Notes: generated by a model not told the origin, from the sequence alone. Counted from the first letter of the stretch, positions 42,872 through 51,203 are shown. The stretch is DNA of 64,000 nt from Streptomyces sp. NBC_01264 (GCF_026340675.1 NZ_JAPEOX010000001.1:3286001-3350000), one strand, 5' to 3'. Numbers and translations are program-made.

Positions 42872-44139
42872 CCGCCTCCCTCGACCACGTCAACGGCCGG
42901 ACCGCCGACCCCTTCGAGCCGCGGTTCGACCCGATCGCGCTGGCCGAGGCCGAAGCGATCCGCACGAAGGCCGAAGCCGCAGCAGAGGCGGCGCGGATCG
43001 AAGCCGAAGCCGCCGCGCAGGTCGAGATCATCAGGGCCACGGAGGAAGCCGAGAAGCAGCGTCTCGCCAACGTGCGTGCCGCCCGCCGCGATGAAGCCGA
43101 CGAGGCCGCGCACCGGGTCCGCATGGCGGAGCTGGAGCGGAAGCGCGCCGAGACCCAGCGCGCGGCCGAAGCCGAGGCGAAGGCCGCGGAAGAGGCCGAC
43201 ATCACGGCAGAGGTGGAGCAGGAAGCCCGGGACAGCTCGGCCCAATCCTGGAAGCGGGCCGCTATCGGGTTCGCCATCATCTGCGGCCTGGTCGCCCTGC
43301 CGGTGCAGATGTCCGCGTTCTACACCGACGAGCGCCCGTACCTCGGCGGCGTCCCGATCGTTCTCGAAGCGGGAGCGTGGGTCGTCCTCAAGGGTGCGGC
43401 AGCTGCGGTGACCGACCACCGACCTCACTGGCACTACCGGCTGATCGCCTGGCTCATTGCAGCCGGCGCCGCAGCGGTGAACCTCGGCCACGGCCTCACC
43501 GCCTTCGACACCGTCACGGCCTTCGCCACGGCGGTCGCCTCTATCGCGGGCCCTGGCGTCTGGGATCTCCACGAGCACGGCCGGATCCGGCAGCGCGACG
43601 GCAAGCGGACGTTGCGGGAGCGCTGGGCGCAGCGCAGGGCAGAGACCAAGCAGGCCAAGCGCGAGGCGGACCGTGCGGCCGCTCAGGCAGCCGAAGCCGA
43701 AGCCGTAGCGGAGGCAGCCGCCGCAGCGGCCGAGCAGATCGCGAAGGACCGTGAGGACAACTTCCCCGAGGTCTGGACCCACGCCCTCAAGCTGGCCGCG
43801 GCACTTGGCGAGACGACCGTCACCGACACCATCTGGAACCGCGCACACAACGACATCGAAGGCACCGACCCGGGCGACAGCGTGGAGATCATCAGGGCCC
43901 GGCATGTGGCTGAGAAGCGCGTGCTTTCGGCCCGCTCCGAGGCCCCAGGCGAGAAGCCCGTCAAGGTCACAAAAGGCCAGCGTGCGATCCAAGTGAAGGC
44001 ACCCCGCGGGCCCTCCTCATACAGGCCCGTCCCCCCGCGCCGCACACGCAACGACACCCCGAAGTTCCACCCCGTCGCGCGGGCACTCGCAGCCGACGCC
44101 AAGCGCCAGTCCAACTCCGCCGCCGAGGAGCAGTCGTGA
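42868..44139 (+). CDS. DUF2637-like membrane protein with coiled coil (Spd-like)
   Basis: 423 residues from ATG 42868. Residues ~25-125 are an unbroken Ala/Glu/Arg coiled coil. About four TM segments follow (SWKRAAIGFAIICGLVALPVQM; VPIVLEAGAWVVLKGAA; YRLIAWLIAAGAAAVNLGHGLT; VTAFATAVASIAGPGVWDL), then a second coiled coil and a basic tail. The membrane part matches the DUF2637 type found next to TraB/FtsK genes in actinomycete integrative conjugative elements. It overlaps the FtsK-like gene (GTGA) and is therefore its likely membrane partner. Confidence 0.65.
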   Translation: MTASLDHVNGRTADPFEPRFDPIALAEAEAIRTKAEAAAEAARIEAEAAAQVEIIRATEEAEKQRLANVRAARRDEADEAAHRVRMAELERKRAETQRAAEAEAKAAEEADITAEVEQEARDSSAQSWKRAAIGFAIICGLVALPVQMSAFYTDERPYLGGVPIVLEAGAWVVLKGAAAAVTDHRPHWHYRLIAWLIAAGAAAVNLGHGLTAFDTVTAFATAVASIAGPGVWDLHEHGRIRQRDGKRTLRERWAQRRAETKQAKREADRAAAQAAEAEAVAEAAAAAAEQIAKDREDNFPEVWTHALKLAAALGETTVTDTIWNRAHNDIEGTDPGDSVEIIRARHVAEKRVLSARSEAPGEKPVKVTKGQRAIQVKAPRGPSSYRPVPPRRTRNDTPKFHPVARALAADAKRQSNSAAEEQS

Positions 44140-46211
44140 GCATCGACACCACCCCCATCGACTGGGACATGTCGAAGGTCATCCCCGGCCAGGTCGTTAC
44201 CCCGCAGCCGGCCGACGACGAGGACGACATTGCGCCCGGCGTCCTCGAAGTCCGCCCCTCCTACCCGCCCGTCCTTCGCAAGGCTGGCGGCGCCGCGATG
44301 GTCGCCGCAGCCGTCACCGGCAAGGCCATCGGGATCACCGCCCGCGCCACCTGGGTCGGGTCGGTCTGGTTCGGCGCCGGCTTCAAGGCGGGCTGCGTCC
44401 TCGGCTGGCGATACCTGCGGGCTCACGATCACCAAGAAGTCCTGGGCGGCATGAAGTCGGGGACCGACTGGACCAAGGTCAAGCAGACCCGACTCTCCCG
44501 CTGGAAGTTCCTCGGCTGGACCGCGCTGGCCACCCCGATCATCGACCTCCTCGGCTGGTGGGCCATCACCGCCTGGGCCGACATCCCCGCTGCCTCGTCC
44601 TGGCCCATCCTCCCCGGCCTCGAAGCGGCCGCTGCGGTCACCGCCATAGCCGCCTACGGGCGCTACCGACTCACAGCCCCGGACATCGCCCCCGGAAAGG
44701 TCATTGCCGACATGGACAACCCTGAGAACGAGGACCCGTACCCGATCGCCTGGGTGACCTCTGGCGGCCAGGCGGCCGACTGCCTGGCGCGCGCTCTGTA
44801 CGCCGAGGGCGCCGACTACCGCGACGTGAAGACGATCGCCCGCCACCCCTGGGGCTGGGAGATCGAGGTCGTCCTCAAGGGCAGCACGCCCGGCAAGGTG
44901 CAGGCAGCCGCCGACCAGATGGAATCCCACATGGGCCTCCCCGACGGCGGGTTCATGATCGAGCCCGACACCAGGGACAAGTCCCGCATCGTCGTCCGCC
45001 TCGTCCAGCAGAACCCGTTCGCCGACATGCCTAACCCGGCCATCCACGCACCGCGGTCCCTGTCCGTCCATGACGTCATCACCATGGGACGGGCCATGGA
45101 CGGCGGCCTGTTCGAGCTCACCCTCGACGGGTTCTGCGCCCTCGTCATCGGCGCCATGGGAGCAGGCAAGACCCTCGGCGCGCTCTACACGGTCAACGAG
45201 GCACTGACCGCCTGCCGTGATGCGGTCGTCTGGGACCTGGACCCGATCAAGGGTGGGCTGGACATCTTCGGCGACCTGATGGCCCGCCGCGCCCGGACCC
45301 CGGAAGAGTGCGAGGAAGCCCTGCAGGAGGCGCTGTCCTACGTCTCCGCCCGCCGCCACCTCATGGCCACGCTTCGCATGGGCGACCGCTGGCACGCCAG
45401 CGAGAAGCACCCCAACCTGTACATCAACATCGACGAGTTCATCCAGCTCAGCCCCCGCGGCAAGGACCTGGCCATCAAGATCCTGCGGACCGGACGCCAG
45501 TACGGCATCTACCTGATCATGGCCGGTCAGGAAGCGACCGCCGATGCCCTCGGCGACGCTGTCGCCCTGATCATCGCCTACCGGATCCTGATGGCCTGCC
45601 GCTTCGAAGACATCAAGATCGCCTTCGGTCCGGGAGCCGGAGCCCAGGGCTGGCGCCCCGACCGCATGAAGCCCGCCGTCGGCCCCGTCGCCAACGACGC
45701 AGGCCAAGCCATGATCATGGGCGGGCCCTTCAACCGAGCCATCCGATACCAGTTCAACAAGTACAGCCGCGACCAGGTCACCACCGCCGTCGCCGACCGT
45801 CTGACCGCCGGCATGCCCGCCATGGACACCGACACCCTCCTCAAGGCCGGCGCCAAGCTCTCCCGCACCGGACAGCGAGGAAGCCTCACCGGCCGGCTGG
45901 CCCAGTCCGGCCACCCCGACGCCGCGCTGATCCTTACCCTCCTGCAGGCATTCGACTCGGCGGGGCGCGACTACCTCGCCACCAACGAGACGCTCCTGCC
46001 CGCCCTGATCGCTGCCGGCATCGACGACGTGGACGCCACCGCCCTCGGCAACCGGCTCCGCAAGCACGCACCGGAAGCGAAGGCCGGCCGGGAGGACTGC
46101 GTCGAAGGCAAGCACCTCCGCGGCTGGCACCGAGCCCCCGTCGAGAAGGCCGCCGCGGGCCTCCTGGACCCGGCGAAGACCCGGCAGGACCCCGGCAGCA
46201 CCCCGGCGTAG
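44136..46211 (+). CDS. FtsK/SpoIIIE/TraB-like DNA translocase
   Basis: 691 residues from GTG 44136. Hydrophobic segments near residues 50-92 and 125-175 anchor it in the membrane. The motor domain has Walker A GAMGAGKT (339-346) and Walker B LYINIDEF (~427-434), followed by RTGRQYGIYLIMAGQEATADA, the typical FtsK sensor region. The C-terminal ~110 residues (GSLTGRLAQSGHPDAALILTLLQAFDS ... ALGNRLRKHAPEAK ... LRGWHRAPVEKAAAGLL) are of winged-helix type, the position where TraB/FtsK read 8-bp recognition repeats. The last codons and the stop lie inside an array of 11-bp repeats. It is predicted to pump double-stranded DNA through a membrane or septum. Confidence 0.78.
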   Translation: MSIDTTPIDWDMSKVIPGQVVTPQPADDEDDIAPGVLEVRPSYPPVLRKAGGAAMVAAAVTGKAIGITARATWVGSVWFGAGFKAGCVLGWRYLRAHDHQEVLGGMKSGTDWTKVKQTRLSRWKFLGWTALATPIIDLLGWWAITAWADIPAASSWPILPGLEAAAAVTAIAAYGRYRLTAPDIAPGKVIADMDNPENEDPYPIAWVTSGGQAADCLARALYAEGADYRDVKTIARHPWGWEIEVVLKGSTPGKVQAAADQMESHMGLPDGGFMIEPDTRDKSRIVVRLVQQNPFADMPNPAIHAPRSLSVHDVITMGRAMDGGLFELTLDGFCALVIGAMGAGKTLGALYTVNEALTACRDAVVWDLDPIKGGLDIFGDLMARRARTPEECEEALQEALSYVSARRHLMATLRMGDRWHASEKHPNLYINIDEFIQLSPRGKDLAIKILRTGRQYGIYLIMAGQEATADALGDAVALIIAYRILMACRFEDIKIAFGPGAGAQGWRPDRMKPAVGPVANDAGQAMIMGGPFNRAIRYQFNKYSRDQVTTAVADRLTAGMPAMDTDTLLKAGAKLSRTGQRGSLTGRLAQSGHPDAALILTLLQAFDSAGRDYLATNETLLPALIAAGIDDVDATALGNRLRKHAPEAKAGREDCVEGKHLRGWHRAPVEKAAAGLLDPAKTRQDPGSTPA

Positions 46212-46299
46212 ACCCGGCAGACACCCGGCGGGAGTTCAAGGCATCGGCGCAGGTCGCCGGGTGTCTGCCGGGCTCCCGCCGGGGTCACGCCGGGCCTGC
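46167..46299. repeat. Head-to-head array of 11-bp repeats (TraB-recognition-like)
   Basis: Six direct units, each exactly 11 bp, run 46167-46232: GACCCGGCGAA, GACCCGGCAGG, ACCCCGGCAGC, ACCCCGGCGTA, GACCCGGCAGA, CACCCGGCGGG. After a 23-bp spacer, four inverted units, also 11 bp, run 46256-46299: GCCGGGTGTCT, GCCGGGCTCCC, GCCGGGGTCAC, GCCGGGCCTGC. The direct array spans the translocase stop codon (46209-46211). Arms 46213-46230 and 46255-46272 form an 18-bp perfect hairpin, which could also terminate transcription. GACCCGGC matches 7 of 8 bases of the pSVH1 TraB repeat GACCCGGA. Confidence 0.75.
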
Positions 46300-46348
46300 G
46301 CCACCCCATTGATCCGCATTCGTACCGTTCCGACGAGGGGGAGCGATC

Positions 46349-46957
46349 ATGCCCACCAAGACCACCCCGAAGAAGCCCACCAACCGCAAGCGGACCACCG
46401 CACGCCGCAAGAAGCTCGGCGCCCGCAAGCCCATCGCCCGCACCCCCAAGGGCGGCAGCCTCGTCGACCGAGCGGGCGTCTGGATGGCCATTCGGCTCGC
46501 GACCCACGCCCAGGAGTACATGGCCACCACCGTGTCCCGGAAGGACGCCGCGATCCTCCGCATCACCCACGAAGGCTGCCCCACCTGCAACGGCAACGGG
46601 CAGATCTTCACCAAGGGCAAGGACGGATCCTTCACCGGATCCAAGCCCTGCCCCGCCAAGCCCAAGACGCAGAAGGTGTCCCGCCTCAAGGTCGCCATAG
46701 CCTCCCGGTTCGGCACCGACCGATCCACCGGACTCATCGGCTGGACCTGCCCCTGCGGCAGCAAAGAGAAGCCCCGCTACCGCGACGCCAAGCTCGCCAC
46801 GAAGGCGCTCCGCAACCACGAGACCAAGAAGCACGGCGGACAGTCCGTCGGCGGAGCCTGGTACGCGCAGGTGACCGAAGAGGCGGCGCTGCAGCCGTCG
46901 CAGCCGCTGCCCGCCGCACCCTCGCCGGTGCCGCAGATCGCGGAACAGGTCGTCTGA
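46349..46957 (+). CDS. Basic prophage protein with zinc-knuckle
   Basis: 202 residues from ATG 46349 (GAGGGGGAG upstream). The N-terminal 35 residues are strongly basic (KKPTNRKRTTARRKKLGARK), like a DNA-condensing tail. CPTCNGNGQIF (a DnaJ-type CxxCxGxG) and later CPCGSKEK ... HETKKH suggest zinc binding. It directly follows the repeat array, so it could bind it; inference. Confidence 0.55.
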   Translation: MPTKTTPKKPTNRKRTTARRKKLGARKPIARTPKGGSLVDRAGVWMAIRLATHAQEYMATTVSRKDAAILRITHEGCPTCNGNGQIFTKGKDGSFTGSKPCPAKPKTQKVSRLKVAIASRFGTDRSTGLIGWTCPCGSKEKPRYRDAKLATKALRNHETKKHGGQSVGGAWYAQVTEEAALQPSQPLPAAPSPVPQIAEQVV

Positions 46958-47433
46958 TGGACGCGCCCGCTGTCGAGGCGCTGGTCCTCGACGCACCGGC
47001 GGCGGGCCCCGCCCTCACCCTCGACGGGCGCCTCGCCCTGTCTCAGCTGGCCATGGACCACCGCCTCGACGGCGCCAGCGTCCAGTACGTCATCCGTACC
47101 GCCCACATCGAGATCCCCGAGATCCTCGTCGACCCGCTCCCGGTCACAGCCCCCGCAGTCCAGCCGACCACCGTCGCCGACGTCCTGGCCGCGGCCCGCC
47201 ACCTGATCTCCGCCTACGGCTGGATCCGCCAGTACGTCGGCCGCGCCGAGACCGGGTACTGCCTCATCGGCGCCATCCGGGCAGCAGCCGGCGGGAACCG
47301 GCGCCTCGAGGACTCTGCCGAGGGGCTGATACTCGACCGGATCCGCGCCCAGGTCCCCGACGTCCTCTCGGTCGGCCAGTGGAACGACAACCAGCACGGT
47401 CCGGCGCCCGTGCTGCGGATACTCGGCGGCTGA
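46957..47433 (+). CDS. DUF6197-like prophage protein
   Basis: 158 residues from ATG 46957 (TGATG overlap). The C-terminal half VADVLAAARHLISAYGWIRQYVGRAETGYCLIGAIRAAAGG matches the DUF6197 pattern (LxxAAxxIxxxGW ... CxxGAIRxA), ending with an SVGQWND segment. DUF6197 is common in actinophages and has no known function. Confidence 0.65.
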   Translation: MDAPAVEALVLDAPAAGPALTLDGRLALSQLAMDHRLDGASVQYVIRTAHIEIPEILVDPLPVTAPAVQPTTVADVLAAARHLISAYGWIRQYVGRAETGYCLIGAIRAAAGGNRRLEDSAEGLILDRIRAQVPDVLSVGQWNDNQHGPAPVLRILGG

Positions 47434-47475
47434 CAGACCCCACTGCCACACTCAACCCAACCCAAGGAGACGCGC

Positions 47476-47649
47476 ATGACCGAGCAGAACGTCATCGAGG
47501 AGACCGCCGAGCCGTCGACCGGTGAAGACGACCGGTGCGGCGAGAACATGTGCCATTGCAGCTGTTTGGAGCTGCACCCGTGTGGATGTGACTGCCCCCG
47601 TTGCCCCGACTGCCAGCAGCTTGACGACAACTGCGACTGCGAAGACTAG
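47476..47649 (+). CDS. 57-residue Cys-rich, metallothionein-like protein
   Basis: ATG 47476 to TAG 47647, with AAGGAGACG upstream. After an acidic start there are 11 Cys in the last 37 residues, in CHCSC, CGCDCPRCPDC and CDC clusters, which is typical of a metal-binding cluster. It is acidic overall with no hydrophobic core. It should bind zinc or copper. Role in the phage unknown. Confidence 0.65.
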   Translation: MTEQNVIEETAEPSTGEDDRCGENMCHCSCLELHPCGCDCPRCPDCQQLDDNCDCED

Positions 47650-47847
47650 CTACCGCTCGGCCAGGCCCTCGCCACCCGCGGGGGCCTTCGGCGTTGGTAC
47701 GGCGCGCGCGATCCAGCCGGCGCCATGCCGGTCGGTGGGCAGGATCGTCGGCACCGCGCCGAGGAGTTCACAGATGCGGTCCAGCTCGAGGCGGCACGCC
47801 TGCTCGGAACCGGCGCGGATCATGTACGAAACGTCAGAGACCCCCAT
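47650..47847 (-). CDS. Small hypothetical prophage protein
   Basis: 65 residues from ATG 47847. MGVSDVSYMIRAGSEQACRLELDRICELLGAVPTILPTDRHGAGWIARAVP looks like a real small alpha/beta protein. Its 3' end overlaps a GC hairpin (AGGCCC/GGGCCT near 47656-47680) that may terminate this leftward transcript. Confidence 0.5.
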   Translation of the reverse strand: MGVSDVSYMIRAGSEQACRLELDRICELLGAVPTILPTDRHGAGWIARAVPTPKAPAGGEGLAER

Positions 47848-47887
47848 GCGGGCATCATGCCGGGCTTGGGGGTCTCGGCGTTACGGA

Positions 47888-48427
47888 TCAGGAGGGGTTC
47901 GCCGGATCGGGCGTCCACTCCGGCCGGTAGTCCGGATGGTCAGCGTAGGGAAGTGCTAGCGCGCGGAGGATCGGGCACTGGCTGACGTCCGGAACGATCG
48001 GTTCGTCGTCGCTGTAAAGGCCGCACCCGGCGCACCGGCGGTCATCTTCCGGCGCTTCCCCCTTGCGGAGGCCGAAGGCGGCCATCTTGGGGGAGACGAC
48101 TGCGGGGATGTTGTGTAGGAGGAGGATCCGCCGCTTGGCGTCGACCTCGGCGAGGACGCGCGCCGGATCATGGCGGACGATGTGCTGAGCAGCGAACAGG
48201 CCGTCATATGACCCGTTCCAACGCCGGGCCAGGCGCCGCCGCTTCCCAAACAGGATGGGGTGCGGATCGCCCACAGTGATGATCCGCCCGTCTTCCTCTT
48301 CGTCGCCATCCCGGAACTCCCAAGACGGAGCGGCCGGATGACAGCCGCACAGCGCGGCAGCCTTCTGCGCTGCTTCCTCGTCCTCGTCGAGGCGGGCGCG
48401 GAGGAACTGCACGAGGTCGGCGATCAT
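47888..48427 (-). CDS. DUF6221 family protein
   Basis: 179 residues from ATG 48427. The family pattern is clear: IADLVQFLRARLDEDEEAAQKAA, HIVRHDPARVLAEVDAKRRIL, RCAGCGLYSDDEPIVPDVSQCPILRALALPYADHPDYRPEW. The function is unknown. It is leftward, in a small operon with the gene at 48424-48672 (ATGA overlap). Confidence 0.8.
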   Translation of the reverse strand: MIADLVQFLRARLDEDEEAAQKAAALCGCHPAAPSWEFRDGDEEEDGRIITVGDPHPILFGKRRRLARRWNGSYDGLFAAQHIVRHDPARVLAEVDAKRRILLLHNIPAVVSPKMAAFGLRKGEAPEDDRRCAGCGLYSDDEPIVPDVSQCPILRALALPYADHPDYRPEWTPDPANPS

Positions 48428-48672
48428 GACCCCTCCTTGCTGGGGCGGCCACCCTTGCGTGAGCGACGTTCGGTCAGCTCCCGCTCGGCGGCTTCGAGTT
48501 CAGCGATCTCCTGTGCAGTGCCGTGCTTGCGGATGGAGGCGCGGACGTGGTCGACGAGGTCGCTGCTCCGATCCGTCCCGAGGCGTTCGGTGACGGTGCC
48601 GTATGCGTCCCACATGCGGCGGGGGATGCGGAATCGGGTGATGAAGGTGTGGTCGGCTTGAGGCTCGGTCAT
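48424..48672 (-). CDS. Ribbon-helix-helix-like small regulator
   Basis: 82 residues from ATG 48672. HTFITRFRIPRRMWDAYGTVTERLGTDRSSDLVDHVRASIRKHG has the strand-helix-helix order of RHH proteins. The basic C-terminus (RRSRKGGRPSKEG) would help DNA binding. It is divergent from the rightward gene at 48773 and may control that promoter. Confidence 0.6.
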   Translation of the reverse strand: MTEPQADHTFITRFRIPRRMWDAYGTVTERLGTDRSSDLVDHVRASIRKHGTAQEIAELEAAERELTERRSRKGGRPSKEGS

Positions 48673-48710
48673 GAAGTCATGTTCCCACAGGGATAATTCC
48701 CCGCAACCCC

Positions 48711-48739
48711 TTGCGTGGCTACACGGTTACCAATACTGT
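48711..48739 (+). promoter_or_regulatory. Promoter before the packaging/structural genes
   Basis: TTGCGT (48711-48716), a 17-bp spacer and TACTGT (48734-48739). GTGGCTACA occurs twice across it (starting near 48715 and 48739), a possible regulator site. This may be the late promoter, since all structural genes follow in one direction. Confidence 0.5.
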
Positions 48740-48772
48740 GTGGCTACAAGGAATCGCAACGAGGGGACCCCG

Positions 48773-49117
48773 ATGAACGCCAAGGCCCGTACCGCCCGCC
48801 AGACCCTCCGCCAGCGCACCCGCGCCAACCGAGACGCCCGCCGCCCCCACACCCTCGCCAGCCACCTCCTCACCCGCGGCGCCAACCCCTCCGACGCCAA
48901 CTGCGTCGCCGGCGCCCTCCGCGGCAAAGCCAAGGCCCTCGGCGTAACCGGACAGCGTTCCCTCACCTGCAAGACCTCCACCGGAAAGCTCCCCAAGCGA
49001 GCCCCCAAGCGGCCCTGCACCCGCTACACCGACCGCCAGTTCCTCACCCTCATCACCGCCTACAACCCCCGCGCCGCCCGCTTCGTCGCCATCCGCGCCA
49101 ACATCCTCGCCGCCTGA
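48773..49117 (+). CDS. Basic prophage protein before the terminase
   Basis: 114 residues from ATG 48773 (GAGGGG upstream). Very basic throughout (RQTLRQRTRANRDARRPHTL, KLPKRAPKRPCTRYTDRQF), helical, with GANPSDANCVAGALRGKAKAL. It may bind DNA near the packaging site. Function unknown. Confidence 0.55.
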   Translation: MNAKARTARQTLRQRTRANRDARRPHTLASHLLTRGANPSDANCVAGALRGKAKALGVTGQRSLTCKTSTGKLPKRAPKRPCTRYTDRQFLTLITAYNPRAARFVAIRANILAA

Positions 49118-49207
49118 TTGGCCCACCACTGGCCCGCCATTCCCCACCCAGAGGCGGGCCAATTGCCTGCCCTCCATGCCACCATGGCGTCAGGAAGGGG
49201 GCCAATC

Positions 49208-49693
49208 ATGGGAAGCGATCAGCCTCGAGACGGCAACCACAAGTTCGAGTACACGCTCAGCGCAGCCGAACGCGACGCCAAAGCCGCCGAGCTGCGGGCC
49301 CAAGGCTGGTCCTACCCAGCCATCGCCGAAGAGCTCGGCTACTACGACCGTAGCCACGTCTGGCGCCAACTCCAGCTCGCGAAGAAACGCGTCCTCAAGG
49401 AACCGGTCGAGAACCTGATCTCCGTCGAGATGCAGCAGCTCGACGCCCTATACGTCGCCGCCCTCGAGATCCTCGAGAAGGAACACGTCGCCATCTCCCA
49501 GGGCAAGGTCATGAAGGACGACGCCGGCAACCCCATCCTCGACGACGGCCCCCGCCTCGCCGCCATCCGCGAGATGCGCATGCTCCGCGAATCCTTCCGC
49601 AAGCTCTACGGCCTCGACGCCGAGAAGAAGGTCAACATCTCCGGCGGCGTCCGCTACGAGATCGTCGGCATCGACAGCACGGACCTCGCCTGA
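49208..49693 (+). CDS. terS: Terminase small subunit-like protein
   Basis: 161 residues from ATG 49208. HTH near the N-terminus (AELRAQGWSYPAIAEELGYYDRSHVWRQLQLAKKRV), a central helical/coiled part (VEMQQLDALYVAALEILEKEHVAI ... AAIREMRMLRESFRKLYGL), and a short C-terminal strand segment (VRYEIVGID). This is the expected layout for the packaging-site recognition subunit, ATGA coupled to the large subunit. Confidence 0.75.
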   Translation: MGSDQPRDGNHKFEYTLSAAERDAKAAELRAQGWSYPAIAEELGYYDRSHVWRQLQLAKKRVLKEPVENLISVEMQQLDALYVAALEILEKEHVAISQGKVMKDDAGNPILDDGPRLAAIREMRMLRESFRKLYGLDAEKKVNISGGVRYEIVGIDSTDLA

Positions 49694-51027
49694 TGACCGA
49701 AGCGGCGGTCGACACGGTCGTCCGGTACGAGCCGCGCGGTGCCGCCCGCACCCTGTTCCAGACCCGCAAGTCCGAGGTCGCCATGGCTGGCCCGGCAGGC
49801 ACCGGCAAATCGTTGGCCTGCCTCTTCCGCGTCCACCTTGCCGCGTTGAACAACCCTGGTATCCGCTGCCTGATCGTCCGCAAGACCGCCGTCAGCCTCG
49901 GCGCCACCACACTCGTGACGTTCGAGAAGAAGGTCGCCAAGCATGCCCTCGAGGCCGGCCTGCTCCGCTGGTTCGGCGGCTCGCCCCGCGAGGCGGCCTG
50001 CTACCGGTACGAGAACGGCAGCGTCATCGTCGTCGGCGGCATGGACAAGCCCGAGAAGGTGCTCTCCTCCGAGTACGACCTGGTGTTCGCCGATGAGGCG
50101 ACCGAGCTGACCGAGACGGACTGGGAGACGCTCGGCACCCGCCTCCGTAACGGCGTCCTTGCCTGGCAGCAGCAGATTGCCGCTTGCAACCCCGACCGGC
50201 CGACGCACTGGATCAAGCAGCGATCCGACCGCGGCAGCATGCTCATGCTCCACTCCCGCCACGTCGACAACCCTGCCTACATCAGCGCCGACGGAAGCCT
50301 CACCACCAAGGGTGCCGACTACATGGCCAAGCTCGACGCCCTCACCGGCGTCCGCCGGCTCCGATACCGAGACGGCATCTGGGCAGCAGCCGAAGGCCTC
50401 ATCTACGAAGGCTGGGACGACGCTCTCCACCTCATCGCCCCGTTCGAAATCCCCAAGGCTTGGATGCGCTGGCTCGTCATCGACTTCGGCTTCACCAACC
50501 CGTTCTGTGCCCAGTGGTGGGCTGAGGACCCAGACGGCCGGCTGTACCTGTACCGCGAGATCTACCGCACGAAGCGCCTCGTCGAAGACCACGCCCGCCA
50601 GATCCTGCGGCTGGTCACTGACGACGAAGGCAACTGGACTGAGCCCCACCCGCGGGCCGTGATCTGCGACCACGACGCCGAAGACCGGGCCACCCTCGAG
50701 AAGCATCTCGGCATGGGTACGTGGGCTGCGAAGAAGGGTGTCTCGGACGGGATCCAGGCGGCCCAGTCACGGTTCAAGGTCCAAGAGGACGGCAAGCCAC
50801 GCCTGTTCCTGGTGCAAGGTGCGCTGGTCGAGCGAGACCCGGACCTAGAGGCCGCCAAGAAGCCCACCTGCACCGAAGAGGAGATCACCGGCTACGTGTG
50901 GGGCGTGAAGCCCGGCGGCTCCCTGAAGGAAGAGCCGCTGAAAGAGAACGACCACGGCATGGATGCACTGCGGTACATGGTGGCCCAGCGAGACCTCGTT
51001 GGCCGGACTCGGGTGAGGTGGCTGTGA
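49693..51027 (+). CDS. terL: Terminase large subunit
   Basis: 444 residues. ATPase: Walker A GPAGTGKS (33-40), Walker B LVFADEATE, coupling segment ACNPDRPTHW. The nuclease domain has WLVIDFGFTNP, VICDHDAEDR and the closing HGMDALRYMV, the three acidic positions of the RNase-H-like fold. It packages DNA into the prohead and makes the terminal cut. Length and motifs are normal. Confidence 0.9.
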   Translation: MTEAAVDTVVRYEPRGAARTLFQTRKSEVAMAGPAGTGKSLACLFRVHLAALNNPGIRCLIVRKTAVSLGATTLVTFEKKVAKHALEAGLLRWFGGSPREAACYRYENGSVIVVGGMDKPEKVLSSEYDLVFADEATELTETDWETLGTRLRNGVLAWQQQIAACNPDRPTHWIKQRSDRGSMLMLHSRHVDNPAYISADGSLTTKGADYMAKLDALTGVRRLRYRDGIWAAAEGLIYEGWDDALHLIAPFEIPKAWMRWLVIDFGFTNPFCAQWWAEDPDGRLYLYREIYRTKRLVEDHARQILRLVTDDEGNWTEPHPRAVICDHDAEDRATLEKHLGMGTWAAKKGVSDGIQAAQSRFKVQEDGKPRLFLVQGALVERDPDLEAAKKPTCTEEEITGYVWGVKPGGSLKEEPLKENDHGMDALRYMVAQRDLVGRTRVRWL

Positions 51028-51203
51028 AGCGCATGACGGTCCTGGGGCTTCTGAATAAAGTCCTACCTTCCGCTTTGTCATTGACTGGAACTATGCTTGT
51101 GGCAATTGGCATAGGCATGGCCTATGAACCAGCGGGCTGGGTTGCCGCTGGGCTGGGGGCTTGGCTCCTCGAGTGGCGTCACTACGGCGGCCCCGAGGCG
51201 TAG
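51024..51203 (+). CDS. Small membrane protein between terminase and portal
   Basis: 59 residues from GTG 51024 (GTGA overlap). Two hydrophobic stretches (TVLGLLNKVLPSALSLTGTMLVAIGIG and PAGWVAAGLGAWLL) form a hairpin. The local base composition is slightly lower in GC than the neighbours. Function unknown. Confidence 0.55.
   Translation: MKRMTVLGLLNKVLPSALSLTGTMLVAIGIGMAYEPAGWVAAGLGAWLLEWRHYGGPEA

Noticed and set aside
46211..46300. Simple intrinsic terminator only
   Set aside because: A terminator would need just the 18-bp stem. The exact 11-bp period of ten units, six of them starting within the coding region, is not explained by termination alone.
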